A stretch of 64,000 nt of DNA from Thalassococcus sp. S3 (lineage in GTDB: Bacteria > Pseudomonadota > Alphaproteobacteria > Rhodobacterales > Rhodobacteraceae). The position numbers and the translations under genes are program-made. The DNA lies in the NCBI RefSeq assembly GCF_004216475.1, contig NZ_CP022303.1:4461001-4525000 (forward strand). Reading direction: 5' to 3'. Shown here in pieces: positions 25,252 to 34,121 of this stretch; the first letter of the stretch is position 1; each line of letters opens with the position of its first letter. The notes beneath the pieces are model-generated. The model was not told where the DNA came from, searched no databases, and saw only the letters and a program-made list of their open reading frames with translations.

Positions 25252-25781
25252 GCGGAAGCAGACCAGAACAAGCCGCCCTGTCGCGCGATACCGACATGTC
25301 CAAAACGGACGACACTCGCCGCGTGATCGAAGCGATGGTGGACGGTCTAAACGACCACCGCATCGACGATATCGGAGAGTTCTTCGCCGAAAGCTTTCGC
25401 TGGATGGGCAACCAGGGTTGCGGCACCAAGAACGGGCTACAGGAGTTCCAGGACAATTGGCAGCGCCCCTTCCAGGCCGCCTTCTCCGACAAGGTCGCCA
25501 TCGACGAGGCGCGCCTTTACATGGGAGAATGGGCTGCCAGCTTTGGCCGGCAGGAGGCCACCCATTCGGGTGAGTTCATGGGCATTCCCGCCACCGGCAA
25601 ACGCATCGAAATCCGCTACATGGATTTCTGGAAAGTCGTCGATGGCAAGATCGTCGACAATTGGGTGAACGTCGATTTCGCCCATGTCGCCGCCCAGCTT
25701 GGCGTTGACGTCTTCAACGGCGAAGGCTGGGAAGCCTATGACCGGGGCGAGCGCACACCGCCCCGGCCCGAAGACCGATGA
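25248..25781 (+). CDS. SnoaL-like (NTF2-fold) protein, single domain
   Basis: This protein has 177 residues from the coupled ATG; an inner ATG at residue 17 (MSKTDDTRRV) could also be used. The single NTF2-like domain shows VIEAMVDGLNDHRIDDI, ESFRWMGNQG, ATGKRIEIRYMDFWKVVDGKIVDNWVNVD, a pattern typical of SnoaL-like ester cyclases. The WRWMG/FRWRG motif recalls the double-domain protein of the leftward arm, so they may act on related intermediates. The reaction is unknown. It overlaps both neighbours by 4 bp. Confidence 0.75.
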   Translation: MSGSRPEQAALSRDTDMSKTDDTRRVIEAMVDGLNDHRIDDIGEFFAESFRWMGNQGCGTKNGLQEFQDNWQRPFQAAFSDKVAIDEARLYMGEWAASFGRQEATHSGEFMGIPATGKRIEIRYMDFWKVVDGKIVDNWVNVDFAHVAAQLGVDVFNGEGWEAYDRGERTPPRPEDR

Positions 25782-26500
25782 CCGGCCTCGGCTGGGATCA
25801 CTCGGCGCCCGGCTGGCTGGCGCATATGGGAGAGGGTGGCGACCCCACGCGCCTGCATATCTTCGACGCCCCCATGCTGGACGCACTCCCCGAAACGGGT
25901 CGCGCCCTCGACATCGGTTGTGGCGAGGGCCGCTTCTGCCGCATGATGCGGGCCCGTGGCCTTGACCCCGTGGGCCTCGACCCGACCCAAAAGCTGCTGG
26001 AGGCCGCCCGCCAGAAAGACCCCGAGAGCACCTATGTCGAGGGCCGGGCAGAGGCGCTGCCCTTTGAGGATGCGACATTCGACGTCGCCGTCTTTTATTT
26101 CTCCCTCATCGACATCCCCGACATGCGCGCCGCCATTGCCGAAGCCGCCCGTATCCTGCGACCCGGAGGTCGGGTCCTGATCGCCAACCTGCATTCCTTC
26201 GTCACCGCCAGCCCACCTTCCCGCGCGGATGAAAAAAGCCTCTGGATCGAGAAAGACGGTCAGCGCCTCTACATGGGCATCGACGAGATGATGACCGAGC
26301 GCGATGTGGTGTTCGCATGGGGCGACATCCGTATCGTCAACCATCACCGCCCCCTCTCCGCCTACATGACGGCACTCCTGAATGCGGGCCTCACGCTGCG
26401 CCAGTTCACCGATCCGCCCTATACCGGGCCGGACCCCGACTTCCGACGCAATTTCAACCGTATGCCCTGGGCCTTTCAGATGGTCTGGGACAAGACCTGA
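25778..26500 (+). CDS. Class I SAM-dependent methyltransferase
   Basis: This 240-residue methyltransferase has the SAM motif [15 protein letters not shown] near residues 46-60, [12 protein letters not shown] as the acidic loop and [15 protein letters not shown] as motif IV. It is coupled by ATGA to the SnoaL-like gene and ends 10 bp before the HisD-like gene. A second methyltransferase lies at 31661-32281 in the same run, and a MetE-like enzyme follows that one. Methyl transfer therefore seems to be part of this pathway, but the substrate cannot be read from sequence. Confidence 0.8.
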   Translation: MTGLGWDHSAPGWLAHMGEGGDPTRLHIFDAPMLDALPETGRALDIGCGEGRFCRMMRARGLDPVGLDPTQKLLEAARQKDPESTYVEGRAEALPFEDATFDVAVFYFSLIDIPDMRAAIAEAARILRPGGRVLIANLHSFVTASPPSRADEKSLWIEKDGQRLYMGIDEMMTERDVVFAWGDIRIVNHHRPLSAYMTALLNAGLTLRQFTDPPYTGPDPDFRRNFNRMPWAFQMVWDKT

Positions 26501-26510
26501 GGAAAGAGTT

Positions 26511-27839
26511 ATGGCCACCCAATACCTCAAACGCGGCAAGCCCGAAGCTGACCGCGCCAAAGACGACGCCAAGACCCGCGCCGTGGTCGAGGCGACGCTG
26601 AAAGACATCGAGACCCGCGGTGACGCTGCCGTGCGAGAGCTAAGCGAGAAATTCGACAACTACACACCCGCCTCCTTCCGCCTCACCCAGTCCGAGATCG
26701 ACGCACTGATCGCCCAGCTTTCGGACCGGGAGCTTGCCGACATCAGATTCGCGCAAGAGCAGGTCCGCACCTTCGCCCAGGCCCAGCGCGACAGCATGCT
26801 GGATATCGAGGTCGAGACGCTGCCCGGTGTGATCCTCGGCCACAAGAACATCCCCGTGCAATCCGTGGGCTGCTACGTGCCTGGCGGCAAGTTCCCCATG
26901 GTTGCCTCCGCTCACATGTCCGTGGCCACTGCTAGCGTCGCAGGTGTGCCGCGCATTATCGCCTGCACGCCGCCCTTCCAGGGCAAACCCAATCCCGGCG
27001 TGATCGCCGCGATGCATCTGGGCGGCGCGCATGAGATCTATGTCATGGGCGGCATCCAGGCCATCGGCGCAATGGCCCTTGGCACCGAAACGATCGAGCC
27101 TGTCCACATGCTCGTCGGCCCCGGCAACGCTTTCGTGGCCGAGGCCAAGCGTCAATTGTTCGGACGCGTCGGCATCGACCTCTTCGCAGGTCCCACCGAA
27201 ACCATGGTGATTGCTGACGACACCGTTGATGCCGAGCTTTGTGCCACCGACCTGCTGGGCCAGGCCGAACACGGCTACAACTCCCCTGCCGTCCTGCTGA
27301 CCAATTCCCGCAAGCTGGCCGAGGAGACACTGACCGAGATCGACCGCCTCCTGAAAATCCTGCCCACGGCCGACACCGCCTCGGTCAGTTGGGCGGAATA
27401 TGGCGAGGTCATCCTCTGCGACACCTATGACGAGATGCTCGCCGTCGCCGATGACATCGCTTCCGAACATGTGCAGGTCATGACTGACCGCGACGACTGG
27501 TTCCTGGAACATATGACCTGCTACGGGGCCCTCTTCCTCGGCCCTCGCACCAATGTGTCGAACGGCGACAAGGTGATCGGCACCAACCACACGCTGCCCA
27601 CCAAGAAGGCCGGGCGCTATACCGGTGGTCTTTGGGTCGGCAAGTTCCTCAAGACCCATTCCTACCAGAAGGTGCTCACGGATGAGGCCGCAACGCTGAT
27701 CGGCGAATATGGCTCCCGCCTCTGCATGCTCGAAGGCTTCGTCGGCCATGCCGAGCAATGCAATGTCCGCGTCCGGCGCTATGGCGGCATTAACGTGCCC
27801 TACGGCGAAGGCGCCCCCTATCGCGAGGCAGCCGAGTGA
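26511..27839 (+). CDS. Histidinol-dehydrogenase-family zinc dehydrogenase, not in a histidine operon
   Basis: This 442-residue NAD-dependent enzyme is of the HisD fold. The zinc ligands of HisD are conserved as Q251, H254, D353 and H413, and the catalytic pair as E319 and H320, so a four-electron alcohol-to-acid oxidation is likely. No other his genes are near. It looks closer to the HisD paralogues that oxidise other hydroxy compounds, such as the sulfopropanediol 3-dehydrogenase HpsN of Roseobacters (recalled from family knowledge, not searched). The start is the ATG after GGAAAGAG. It overlaps the SDR gene by 4 bp (GTGA). It would oxidise a primary alcohol of the imported compound. Confidence 0.82.
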   Translation: MATQYLKRGKPEADRAKDDAKTRAVVEATLKDIETRGDAAVRELSEKFDNYTPASFRLTQSEIDALIAQLSDRELADIRFAQEQVRTFAQAQRDSMLDIEVETLPGVILGHKNIPVQSVGCYVPGGKFPMVASAHMSVATASVAGVPRIIACTPPFQGKPNPGVIAAMHLGGAHEIYVMGGIQAIGAMALGTETIEPVHMLVGPGNAFVAEAKRQLFGRVGIDLFAGPTETMVIADDTVDAELCATDLLGQAEHGYNSPAVLLTNSRKLAEETLTEIDRLLKILPTADTASVSWAEYGEVILCDTYDEMLAVADDIASEHVQVMTDRDDWFLEHMTCYGALFLGPRTNVSNGDKVIGTNHTLPTKKAGRYTGGLWVGKFLKTHSYQKVLTDEAATLIGEYGSRLCMLEGFVGHAEQCNVRVRRYGGINVPYGEGAPYREAAE

Positions 27840-28594
27840 CCCTGCCCCGCACGCCTTCCTTCGACCTCACCGGCAAGACCGCCCTCGTCACCGGCGCATC
27901 TTCGGGCATCGGCCAGGGCTGCGCCGTGGCTCTGGCTGAGGCGGGTGCCCATGTCATCTGCGTCGCGCGGGGGGCTGAGCGGCTGGAAGAAACCGTTCAG
28001 GCCATGCAAGCCGAAGGCTGGTCCGCCGAGGCGCAGATCCTCGACATGGCTGACCTAGACGCGCTGCGCCCGGTGATGGAGCAGCCCTTCGACGTGGTGG
28101 TGAACTCCGCCGGCCTTGCCCGTCACAGCCCGGCCATCGACACGACACCCGAGGACTATGACACCGTGATGGGCCTCAACCTGCGGGCAACCTATTTCCT
28201 GTCCGCCTATGCCGGTAAGGCCATGATGGCGGCGGGCAAGCGCGGCTCGATCATGCACATCTCGTCGCAGATGGGCCATGTCGGCGGTATAGACCGCGCC
28301 GTCTATTGCGCCTCCAAACACGGGCTGGAGGGGATGGTGAAGGCCATGGCCATCGAGTGGGGCAAGGCGGGCATCCGCATCAACACGATCTGTCCCACCT
28401 TCATCCGCACACCGCTCACTCAGGTTACCTTCGACAACCCCGAGCGCGCCGCCTGGGTGATGGAGAAGATCAAGCTCGACCGCGTGGGCGAAGTCTCCGA
28501 CATCATGGGCGCCGTCCTCTACCTCGCCTCCGACGCCTCCGCCATGGTCACCGGCACCTCGATGCTGATCGATGGCGGCTGGACGGCGGATTGA
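27836..28594 (+). CDS. SDR-family oxidoreductase
   Basis: This 252-residue classical short-chain dehydrogenase has cofactor motif [10 protein letters not shown] near residues 19-28, NSAG near 90, catalytic serine in HISSQMG and the YCASKHG tyrosine/lysine pair. All four catalytic positions look intact. The GTG start overlaps the HisD-like stop. It may oxidise a secondary alcohol of the same compound, for example to a keto form or lactone. It ends in TGATG, sharing one base with the lacI-type gene. Confidence 0.87.
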   Translation: MTLPRTPSFDLTGKTALVTGASSGIGQGCAVALAEAGAHVICVARGAERLEETVQAMQAEGWSAEAQILDMADLDALRPVMEQPFDVVVNSAGLARHSPAIDTTPEDYDTVMGLNLRATYFLSAYAGKAMMAAGKRGSIMHISSQMGHVGGIDRAVYCASKHGLEGMVKAMAIEWGKAGIRINTICPTFIRTPLTQVTFDNPERAAWVMEKIKLDRVGEVSDIMGAVLYLASDASAMVTGTSMLIDGGWTAD

Positions 28595-29613
28595 TGGGCG
28601 CGCGGGTGACATCGCTGCAGGTGGCCGAACGCGCGGGCGTTAGCCAATCCGCTGTCAGCCGCGTGTTCACCCCGGGTGCGTCGGTCTCAGCCAAGACCGC
28701 CGAAAAGGTCCGCAAGGCCGCGTTAGAGCTTGGCTATCGCCCCAACGTCCTTGCCCGCGCGATGGTGTCGGGTAAAAGCCGTATCATCGGCCTCGTCGTG
28801 GCCTATCTCGAAAACCAGTTCTACCCCGAGGCTATCGAGAAACTGTCGAAGGCGCTTCAGGAACACGGGTACCATGTTCTTGTCTTCATGGCCTCTAACA
28901 ATGACGAGGCCACCCAACATGTCATCGACGAATTGCTCGACTACCAGGTCGACGGCATCATCACAGCCTCCGTCGGCATGTCCAACACGCTCACCGCCCG
29001 TTGCGAGGCGGCGGGCATCCCCATTGTGCTCTTCAACCGCCAGCAGGATGACGAACGCCTCTCCGGCGTCAGCTCCGACAATGTAGCGGGCGGACGCAAG
29101 CTGGCCGAATTTCTCGTGGCCGGCGGCCACCAGCGCATCGCCCATATCGCGGGGTGGGAGGGTGCCTCTACCCAGCGCGACCGCGAGGCAGGCTTCCTCT
29201 CCGGCCTTGCCGATGTGGGTCGCACACTACATGCCCGCGCCTGTGGCAACTTCCACTACGATCAGGCCTGCGCTGCCGCCCGCGCGCTGTTCGATAAGGC
29301 GGATCGCCCGGACGCCGTTTTCGTCGCCAATGACCACATGGCCTTCGCCGTGATGGATGTGCTGCGCCATGAACTGGGCCTGCGCGTTCCCCAGGATGTC
29401 TCGGTCGTCGGCTATGATGACGTCTCGCTCGCCTCTTGGCCCAGCTATGCGCTCACCACCGTGCGGCAGCCTGCCAACCGGATGGTGGAGGAAACGGTGC
29501 AGACCCTCCTCACCCTCATCGACACGCCCGGCACCCCGCCGCGCCGCGTGGCCATTGACGGCCCGCTGATCGTCCGCAACTCCGCCCGCATTCCCCAAGG
29601 ATGGCCCTCATGA
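28594..29613 (+). CDS. LacI-family transcriptional regulator
   Basis: This 339-residue repressor has an N-terminal helix-turn-helix (SLQVAERAGVSQSAVSRVF at residues 7-25) and hinge, then a periplasmic-binding-protein-like sensor domain (from about 60: IIGLVVAYLENQFYPE; VDGIITASVGM; VFVANDHMAFAVMD; VSVVGYDDV). The true start is the ATG at 28594; the frame runs further upstream only inside the SDR gene. It is encoded within the operon it probably controls, through the two operators at 20849-20919. A pathway intermediate or the transported compound should be the inducer. Confidence 0.9.
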   Translation: MGARVTSLQVAERAGVSQSAVSRVFTPGASVSAKTAEKVRKAALELGYRPNVLARAMVSGKSRIIGLVVAYLENQFYPEAIEKLSKALQEHGYHVLVFMASNNDEATQHVIDELLDYQVDGIITASVGMSNTLTARCEAAGIPIVLFNRQQDDERLSGVSSDNVAGGRKLAEFLVAGGHQRIAHIAGWEGASTQRDREAGFLSGLADVGRTLHARACGNFHYDQACAAARALFDKADRPDAVFVANDHMAFAVMDVLRHELGLRVPQDVSVVGYDDVSLASWPSYALTTVRQPANRMVEETVQTLLTLIDTPGTPPRRVAIDGPLIVRNSARIPQGWPS

Positions 29614-30584
29614 AAGGCTTCGAGCCGAAATTCGCCGACTTCCCCGATTACATCCTCGGCATCACCAAAGAGATCTGGGAAGATCGCGGCATCGCGACCC
29701 TGCGCGACTATTACAGCCCCGACATCATCGTCCGCTCCCCCGCCTCTGTCGTGACCGGCAATGAGGGAGTGATCGCGGCCACCATGGCCACGCTGGCCGA
29801 ATTCCCCGACCGCACACTGCTAGGCGAAGACGTCATCTGGTCCGGCACGGCTGAGGACGGCATGCTGTCGTCGCACCGCATCCTGTCCACCGCGACCCAT
29901 ATGCGCGATGGCGTCTACGGCAAGGCGACGGGGACCAAGCTGCGTTACCGGATCATCGCCGACTGCCATGCGATCAACAACCAGATCAACGACGAATGGC
30001 TGATCCGCGATCAGGGCGCCATCGTTCGCCAAATGGGCTGGGAGCCAAAGGAGTACGCCGCCCAGATGATCGCCAGCGAAGGCGGACCAGATACCTACAC
30101 CAAGCCCCTCGGCCCCGCCACCGACATCCCCGGCCCCTACAAGGGCAAGGGCAACGACAACGACTGGGGCGCGCAATACGCCGACACGCTCACCCGCATC
30201 ATGGGCGCCGACATGGCCGTTATCACCAGCAGCTATGACCGCGCCGTTCAAACCGAATATCCCGGCGGCGTCACCGGTCATTCCTTCGCCTCCGCCGATG
30301 GCTTCTGGATGGGGCTCCGCGCAGCCTTCCCCAGCGCCACCTTCCGGATCGACCACCAGATCGGTCGCGATGACCCGCTGATGCCGCCCCGTGCCGCCAT
30401 CCGGTGGAGCCTGACCGGCAAGCACGACGGCTGGGGCGCATTCGGCCAACCCACCGGAGCGGACATCTACGTCCTCGGCATCTCCCATGCCGAATTCGGG
30501 CCCCGCGGCATCCGTCGCGAATGGACGCTCTTCGACGAAACCGCGATCTGGAAACAGATCCTCATGCACAGCGGCGCAGTCTGA
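29610..30584 (+). CDS. SnoaL-like (NTF2-fold) protein with two domains
   Basis: This protein has 324 residues from the ATG that overlaps the lacI-type stop (ATGA); a start 9 bp earlier is possible. Two NTF2-like halves can be seen. The first (about 10-145) contains TLRDYYSPDIIVRSPAS and RIIADCHAINNQINDEWLIR. The second (about 185-322) contains SYDRAVQTEYPGG and GISHAEFGPRGIRREWTLFDE. It is the second double-domain member of this fold in the locus and the third gene in all. A paired or sequential action on one intermediate is plausible; no reaction is assigned. Confidence 0.7.
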   Translation: MKGFEPKFADFPDYILGITKEIWEDRGIATLRDYYSPDIIVRSPASVVTGNEGVIAATMATLAEFPDRTLLGEDVIWSGTAEDGMLSSHRILSTATHMRDGVYGKATGTKLRYRIIADCHAINNQINDEWLIRDQGAIVRQMGWEPKEYAAQMIASEGGPDTYTKPLGPATDIPGPYKGKGNDNDWGAQYADTLTRIMGADMAVITSSYDRAVQTEYPGGVTGHSFASADGFWMGLRAAFPSATFRIDHQIGRDDPLMPPRAAIRWSLTGKHDGWGAFGQPTGADIYVLGISHAEFGPRGIRREWTLFDETAIWKQILMHSGAV

Positions 30585-30585
30585 C

Positions 30586-30726
30586 ATGCCCGACCCCGGA
30601 GAGGCCCTCACCCGCTACCACGCCCACCGCGCCAGCCTGCGTGCGCGCCGCCTGAACCTGCGCCCGCCGGGAGAGGAGGGAACCGCACCCTCCCCCTTCC
30701 AACAAGCACAGGATCCAACATCATGA
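30586..30726 (+). CDS. Possible 46-residue small protein
   Basis: This short frame starts 2 bp after the SnoaL-like stop and ends by overlapping the cupin start as ATGA. The peptide is arginine- and proline-rich (RASLRARRLNLRPPGEEG) with no domain known to me. The neat spacing fits the coupled style of the operon, yet it could be only a leader or a chance frame covering the cupin ribosome site. Confidence 0.3.
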   Translation: MPDPGEALTRYHAHRASLRARRLNLRPPGEEGTAPSPFQQAQDPTS

Positions 30727-31673
30727 CCCCCTCTATCGTCCGCTACGGCGAACTCAAGCCCTGCAAAACCGCCTTCATCGACGCGCACACACCCGGCTCC
30801 GATCAAAAGGAGAACTTTACGATCATCGGCGGCGGCGTCTCCGAAAGCCCCGACCAGCATGTCCACATCACCGACACGCCCGGCTTCAACATCGGCGCGG
30901 CTGGCCAGCCGCCCAAATGCCGCAACTCGCTGCATTCCCACACCACAGCCGAGGTTTTCTTTGTGCTCAAAGGCCGCTGGCGCTTCTTCTGGGGCCGCTG
31001 GGGCGACGCGGGAGAGGTCGTGCTGGAGGAAGGCGATATCTTCAACATCCCAACCGGCATCTTCCGGGGTTTCGAAAACATCGGCACCGATTACGGGATG
31101 ATCATGGCCATCCTCGGCGGGGACGATGCCGGCGGCGGCGTGACCTGGGCGCCTCAAGTCATCGAGGATGCGCAGGCCCACGGCCTGGTCCTCGGCGCAA
31201 ACGGCACCCTCTACGACACCGAGAAAGGGGAAACCCTCCCCGACGGCGTGACCCCAATGCCGCTCCTCACCGAGGAGGAGTTGAAAGCCTACCCCGAACC
31301 CTCCGCCATGCAGGTCATCGGCGGATCGGTCCGCCGCTATTGGGACATGGTCGCGCTCGCCAACGAAAAGCCGGTCAAGGTCATCGGCGAGCGTGGCATC
31401 ATCCGCGACAAGCCCGGGTTCGAGGTGGATTTCCTCACCCGCGCCAGCGCGCCCGAAGCGATGCACCGACATGACCGCGCGTCCGTCCTGATGCCCGTGC
31501 GGGGCCACTGGCACCTCACATGGAGCGGCGGCAACGATATCCTGGCACCGGGTGACACCGCGCTGGTTCCTGCTGGTCTCGACCACATGGCCACCCCGTC
31601 GATGTCCGGAGAGGCCGCACTCTACCACATCGTCGGTACTGACGATCCGGCCGGTCCCACATGGCAGGGATAG
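30723..31673 (+). CDS. Double-cupin protein
   Basis: This 316-residue bicupin protein has an N-terminal cupin with LHSHTTAEVFFVLKGRW near residues 71-87, where HxH and a glutamate form a metal site. Its second half is EGDIFNIPTGIFRGFEN. A second cupin (about 230-310) has MHRHDRASVLMPVRGHW and APGDTALVPAGLDHM. It resembles gentisate-dioxygenase-like or quercetinase-like bicupins in build, without clear identity to either. Oxygenase or isomerase chemistry is possible. It overlaps the following methyltransferase gene by 13 bp. Confidence 0.75.
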   Translation: MTPSIVRYGELKPCKTAFIDAHTPGSDQKENFTIIGGGVSESPDQHVHITDTPGFNIGAAGQPPKCRNSLHSHTTAEVFFVLKGRWRFFWGRWGDAGEVVLEEGDIFNIPTGIFRGFENIGTDYGMIMAILGGDDAGGGVTWAPQVIEDAQAHGLVLGANGTLYDTEKGETLPDGVTPMPLLTEEELKAYPEPSAMQVIGGSVRRYWDMVALANEKPVKVIGERGIIRDKPGFEVDFLTRASAPEAMHRHDRASVLMPVRGHWHLTWSGGNDILAPGDTALVPAGLDHMATPSMSGEAALYHIVGTDDPAGPTWQG

Positions 31674-32281
31674 ACGCCTCCCCCGACGACACGCGAGGCG
31701 TTTATGAACGGCAGGCGGCGGCGTATGACGCCGGCCGCTCTCGTGCGCTGTTCGAAGCGCGCTGGCTCGCGCGCTTCACCGCCTGCTTGCCAACCGGTGC
31801 ACATGTGCTCGACCTCGGCTGCGGCGCGGGCGAACCAATCGCACGCTGGTTCATCGCTGAAGGCTTCGGTGTCACCGGAGTGGATTTCGCCGAACCGATG
31901 CTGGAGATCGCCCGCGTAAGATGGCCTGACGGCGACTGGCGGCAGGCCGATATGCGCAGCCTCGATCTTGGCGAAACCTTCGACGGAATTGTCGCCTGGA
32001 ACAGCTTCTTTCACCTCACACAGGATGAGCAGCGCATCTGCATGTCCCACATGGCCCGCCATCTGAAACCCGGAGGCTCACTGTTGATCACGGTCGGCCC
32101 AAAGGCGGGCGAAGCCGCAGGGACCGTCGCGGGCGAGCCAATCTATCATGCCTCCCTCTCCCCCGCAGGATATGCCACCTGCCTTGAAGAGAACGGCCTG
32201 CGACTGACCGGTTTTCTTGCTGAGGATCCCGAAACCAACCGCCACAGCGTGCTCATGGCCCGCAAGGACGAGGACATATGA
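31661..32281 (+). CDS. Class I SAM-dependent methyltransferase
   Basis: This 206-residue methyltransferase has the SAM motif VLDLGCGAGEPIARWF near residues 48-63, VTGVDFAEPMLEIAR as the acidic loop and FDGIVAWNSFFHL as motif IV. Its start lies 13 bp inside the cupin gene and it ends 1 bp before the MetE-like gene. It is related in fold but not closely to the methyltransferase at 25778-26500. The substrate is unknown. Confidence 0.8.
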   Translation: MAGIDASPDDTRGVYERQAAAYDAGRSRALFEARWLARFTACLPTGAHVLDLGCGAGEPIARWFIAEGFGVTGVDFAEPMLEIARVRWPDGDWRQADMRSLDLGETFDGIVAWNSFFHLTQDEQRICMSHMARHLKPGGSLLITVGPKAGEAAGTVAGEPIYHASLSPAGYATCLEENGLRLTGFLAEDPETNRHSVLMARKDEDI

Positions 32282-32282
32282 C

Positions 32283-33413
32283 ATGACCATTCTCACCACC
32301 CATGTTGGCTCTCTCCCGCGCACGCGGGAGGTTGTCGACTTCATCTTTGCCCGTGAAAACGGCACGCCCTACGACACGGTCGCCTTCGACGATGCCATGA
32401 CCCGCGCCGTCTCTGACACTGTCCGCAAGCAGGTTGAGGCCGGTATCGACATTGTCAGCGATGGCGAGACGTCCAAGATCAGCTACGCCACCTACGTCAA
32501 GGACCGCTACACGGGTTTCTCCGGCGACAGCCCTCGCAACGCGCCCGCTGATCTGAAGATGTTCCCCTCCTTCCTGCAGCGCCTCGCCAATGACGGCGGC
32601 ACGCCCAAATACGCGCGCCCCATGTGCACCGGGGACGTGCGCTCCAAAGGGCAAGGCGAATTGCAGAAGGATATCGACAACCTCAAATCCGCCATGTCCG
32701 CCCATGGTGCTGCGCGCGGTTTCATGAACGCGGCCTCTCCGGGCGTTATCTCCCTTTTCCTGCAGAACGACCATTACAAGACGCGCGACGCCTACCTCGC
32801 CGCCCTTGCCGACGCGATGCGGGAGGAGTACGAGACCATCGTCGCCGCCGGTCTCGACCTGCAGCTTGACTGCCCCGATCTGGCCCTGTCGCGCCATATG
32901 CTGTTTAACGACCTTTCGGATGCCGAATTCCTGAAAATCGCCGCATCCCATGTCGAAGCTTTGAATCACGCCTTGCAGAACGTCCCCCAGGACCGTGTCC
33001 GCGTCCACATCTGCTGGGGGAATTACGAAGGGCCACATTGCTGCGACATCCCGATGGACACCGTGTTCTCGACCCTGATGTCTACCAAATCGCGATACGT
33101 CCTCTTTGAGACGTCGAACCCCCGCCATGCCCATGAATGGACCGTCTTCCGAGACCGCAAGGCCGAAATCCCTGACGACAAAATACTCGTCCCCGGTGTC
33201 GTGGACACCACCACGAATTTCATCGAACACCCGGAACTCGTCGCCCAGCGCATCACCCGTTTCACTGACATCGTCGGTTCCGACCGCGTGATCGCCGGCA
33301 GCGATTGCGGCTTTGGCACCTTCGCCGGCTTCGGCGCCATCGACCCCGACATCGCCTACGCGAAGCTCAAAAGCCTCGCAGACGGCGCCGCGTTGGTCGG
33401 AGAACCGGCATGA
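32283..33413 (+). CDS. Cobalamin-independent methionine-synthase-like zinc methyltransferase
   Basis: This 376-residue protein corresponds only to the catalytic C-terminal barrel of MetE. The zinc-thiolate site is complete: H242 and C244 in RVHICWGN, E276, and C342 in GSDCGFG. Such stand-alone proteins activate a thiol for alkyl transfer. Known members include core methionine synthases and epoxyalkane:coenzyme M transferase, so the donor and acceptor here are open. The start is the ATG 1 bp after the methyltransferase gene. It overlaps the RraA-like gene by ATGA. Together with two SAM methyltransferases it points to demethylation or thiol-adduct chemistry in this pathway. Confidence 0.8.
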   Translation: MTILTTHVGSLPRTREVVDFIFARENGTPYDTVAFDDAMTRAVSDTVRKQVEAGIDIVSDGETSKISYATYVKDRYTGFSGDSPRNAPADLKMFPSFLQRLANDGGTPKYARPMCTGDVRSKGQGELQKDIDNLKSAMSAHGAARGFMNAASPGVISLFLQNDHYKTRDAYLAALADAMREEYETIVAAGLDLQLDCPDLALSRHMLFNDLSDAEFLKIAASHVEALNHALQNVPQDRVRVHICWGNYEGPHCCDIPMDTVFSTLMSTKSRYVLFETSNPRHAHEWTVFRDRKAEIPDDKILVPGVVDTTTNFIEHPELVAQRITRFTDIVGSDRVIAGSDCGFGTFAGFGAIDPDIAYAKLKSLADGAALVGEPA

Positions 33414-34105
33414 CCCCCGCGCTGCTGGAACTCCTGCGCCGTGTTGACACGCCGACCGTCTGCAACGCCATCGAAGTGGCGCAGGGCAAACGCGGCTTTG
33501 ACGCGTTCACGCGCGGCACCATGCTTTGCTCCGCTCCGGAGGAGCCTGCCTTGGTGGGCTATGCAAGCACCGCCAAGATCGCCGCGGTGGCCCCGTCGAC
33601 CGAGCCGCCGGAGGTGATCAAGGCGCGCCGCATGGACTATTACCGCGCGATGGCCGAGGCGCCCAAGCCGTCGGTCGCTGTTATCGAAGACACCGACTTT
33701 CCCCATTGCATCGGCGCCTATTGGGGCGAGATCAATACGACCGTGCACAAGGGCTTTGGCCTCTCCGGTGCGCTGACCAACGGCGTCATGCGGGATCTGG
33801 GCGATTTGCCATCAGGCTTTCCGGTCATCGCAGGCTCCATCGGCCCCAGCCACGGCTTTGTCCACGTGCAGGAGATCGGAACGCCGGTCAGCATCTTCGG
33901 CCTGATGATCGCGCCCGGAGACCTGATCCATGCCGACCGTCACGGAGCCCTTGTCGTACCCACCGACGTGATCCCGCAGCTTGAAGCCGCCATCACGGGC
34001 TTGCTGGCCACGGAACGGCTTGTCCTCGACCCCGCCCGCGCGCCCGACTTTGACTTCGCCCGGTTCGAGGAGGCATGGGCCGCCTTCGAAAAGGCACGCA
34101 CCTGA
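33410..34105 (+). CDS. RraA-family lyase (4-hydroxy-4-methyl-2-oxoglutarate aldolase type)
   Basis: This 231-residue RraA-like protein carries the metal-dependent aldolase/decarboxylase signature R128-D129 in NGVMRDLGDLP. It also has the GDLIHADRHGALVVP segment near the C-terminus, both kept in catalytic members and the RNase E inhibitor alike. In a catabolic operon, retro-aldol cleavage or oxaloacetate decarboxylation is the likely role and would release pyruvate-type products. The start is the ATG overlapping the MetE-like stop. It is the last gene of the rightward operon and faces the aminotransferase gene across 16 bp. Confidence 0.83.
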   Translation: MTPALLELLRRVDTPTVCNAIEVAQGKRGFDAFTRGTMLCSAPEEPALVGYASTAKIAAVAPSTEPPEVIKARRMDYYRAMAEAPKPSVAVIEDTDFPHCIGAYWGEINTTVHKGFGLSGALTNGVMRDLGDLPSGFPVIAGSIGPSHGFVHVQEIGTPVSIFGLMIAPGDLIHADRHGALVVPTDVIPQLEAAITGLLATERLVLDPARAPDFDFARFEEAWAAFEKART

Positions 34106-34121
34106 ACGCGCCAGCCGGAAA

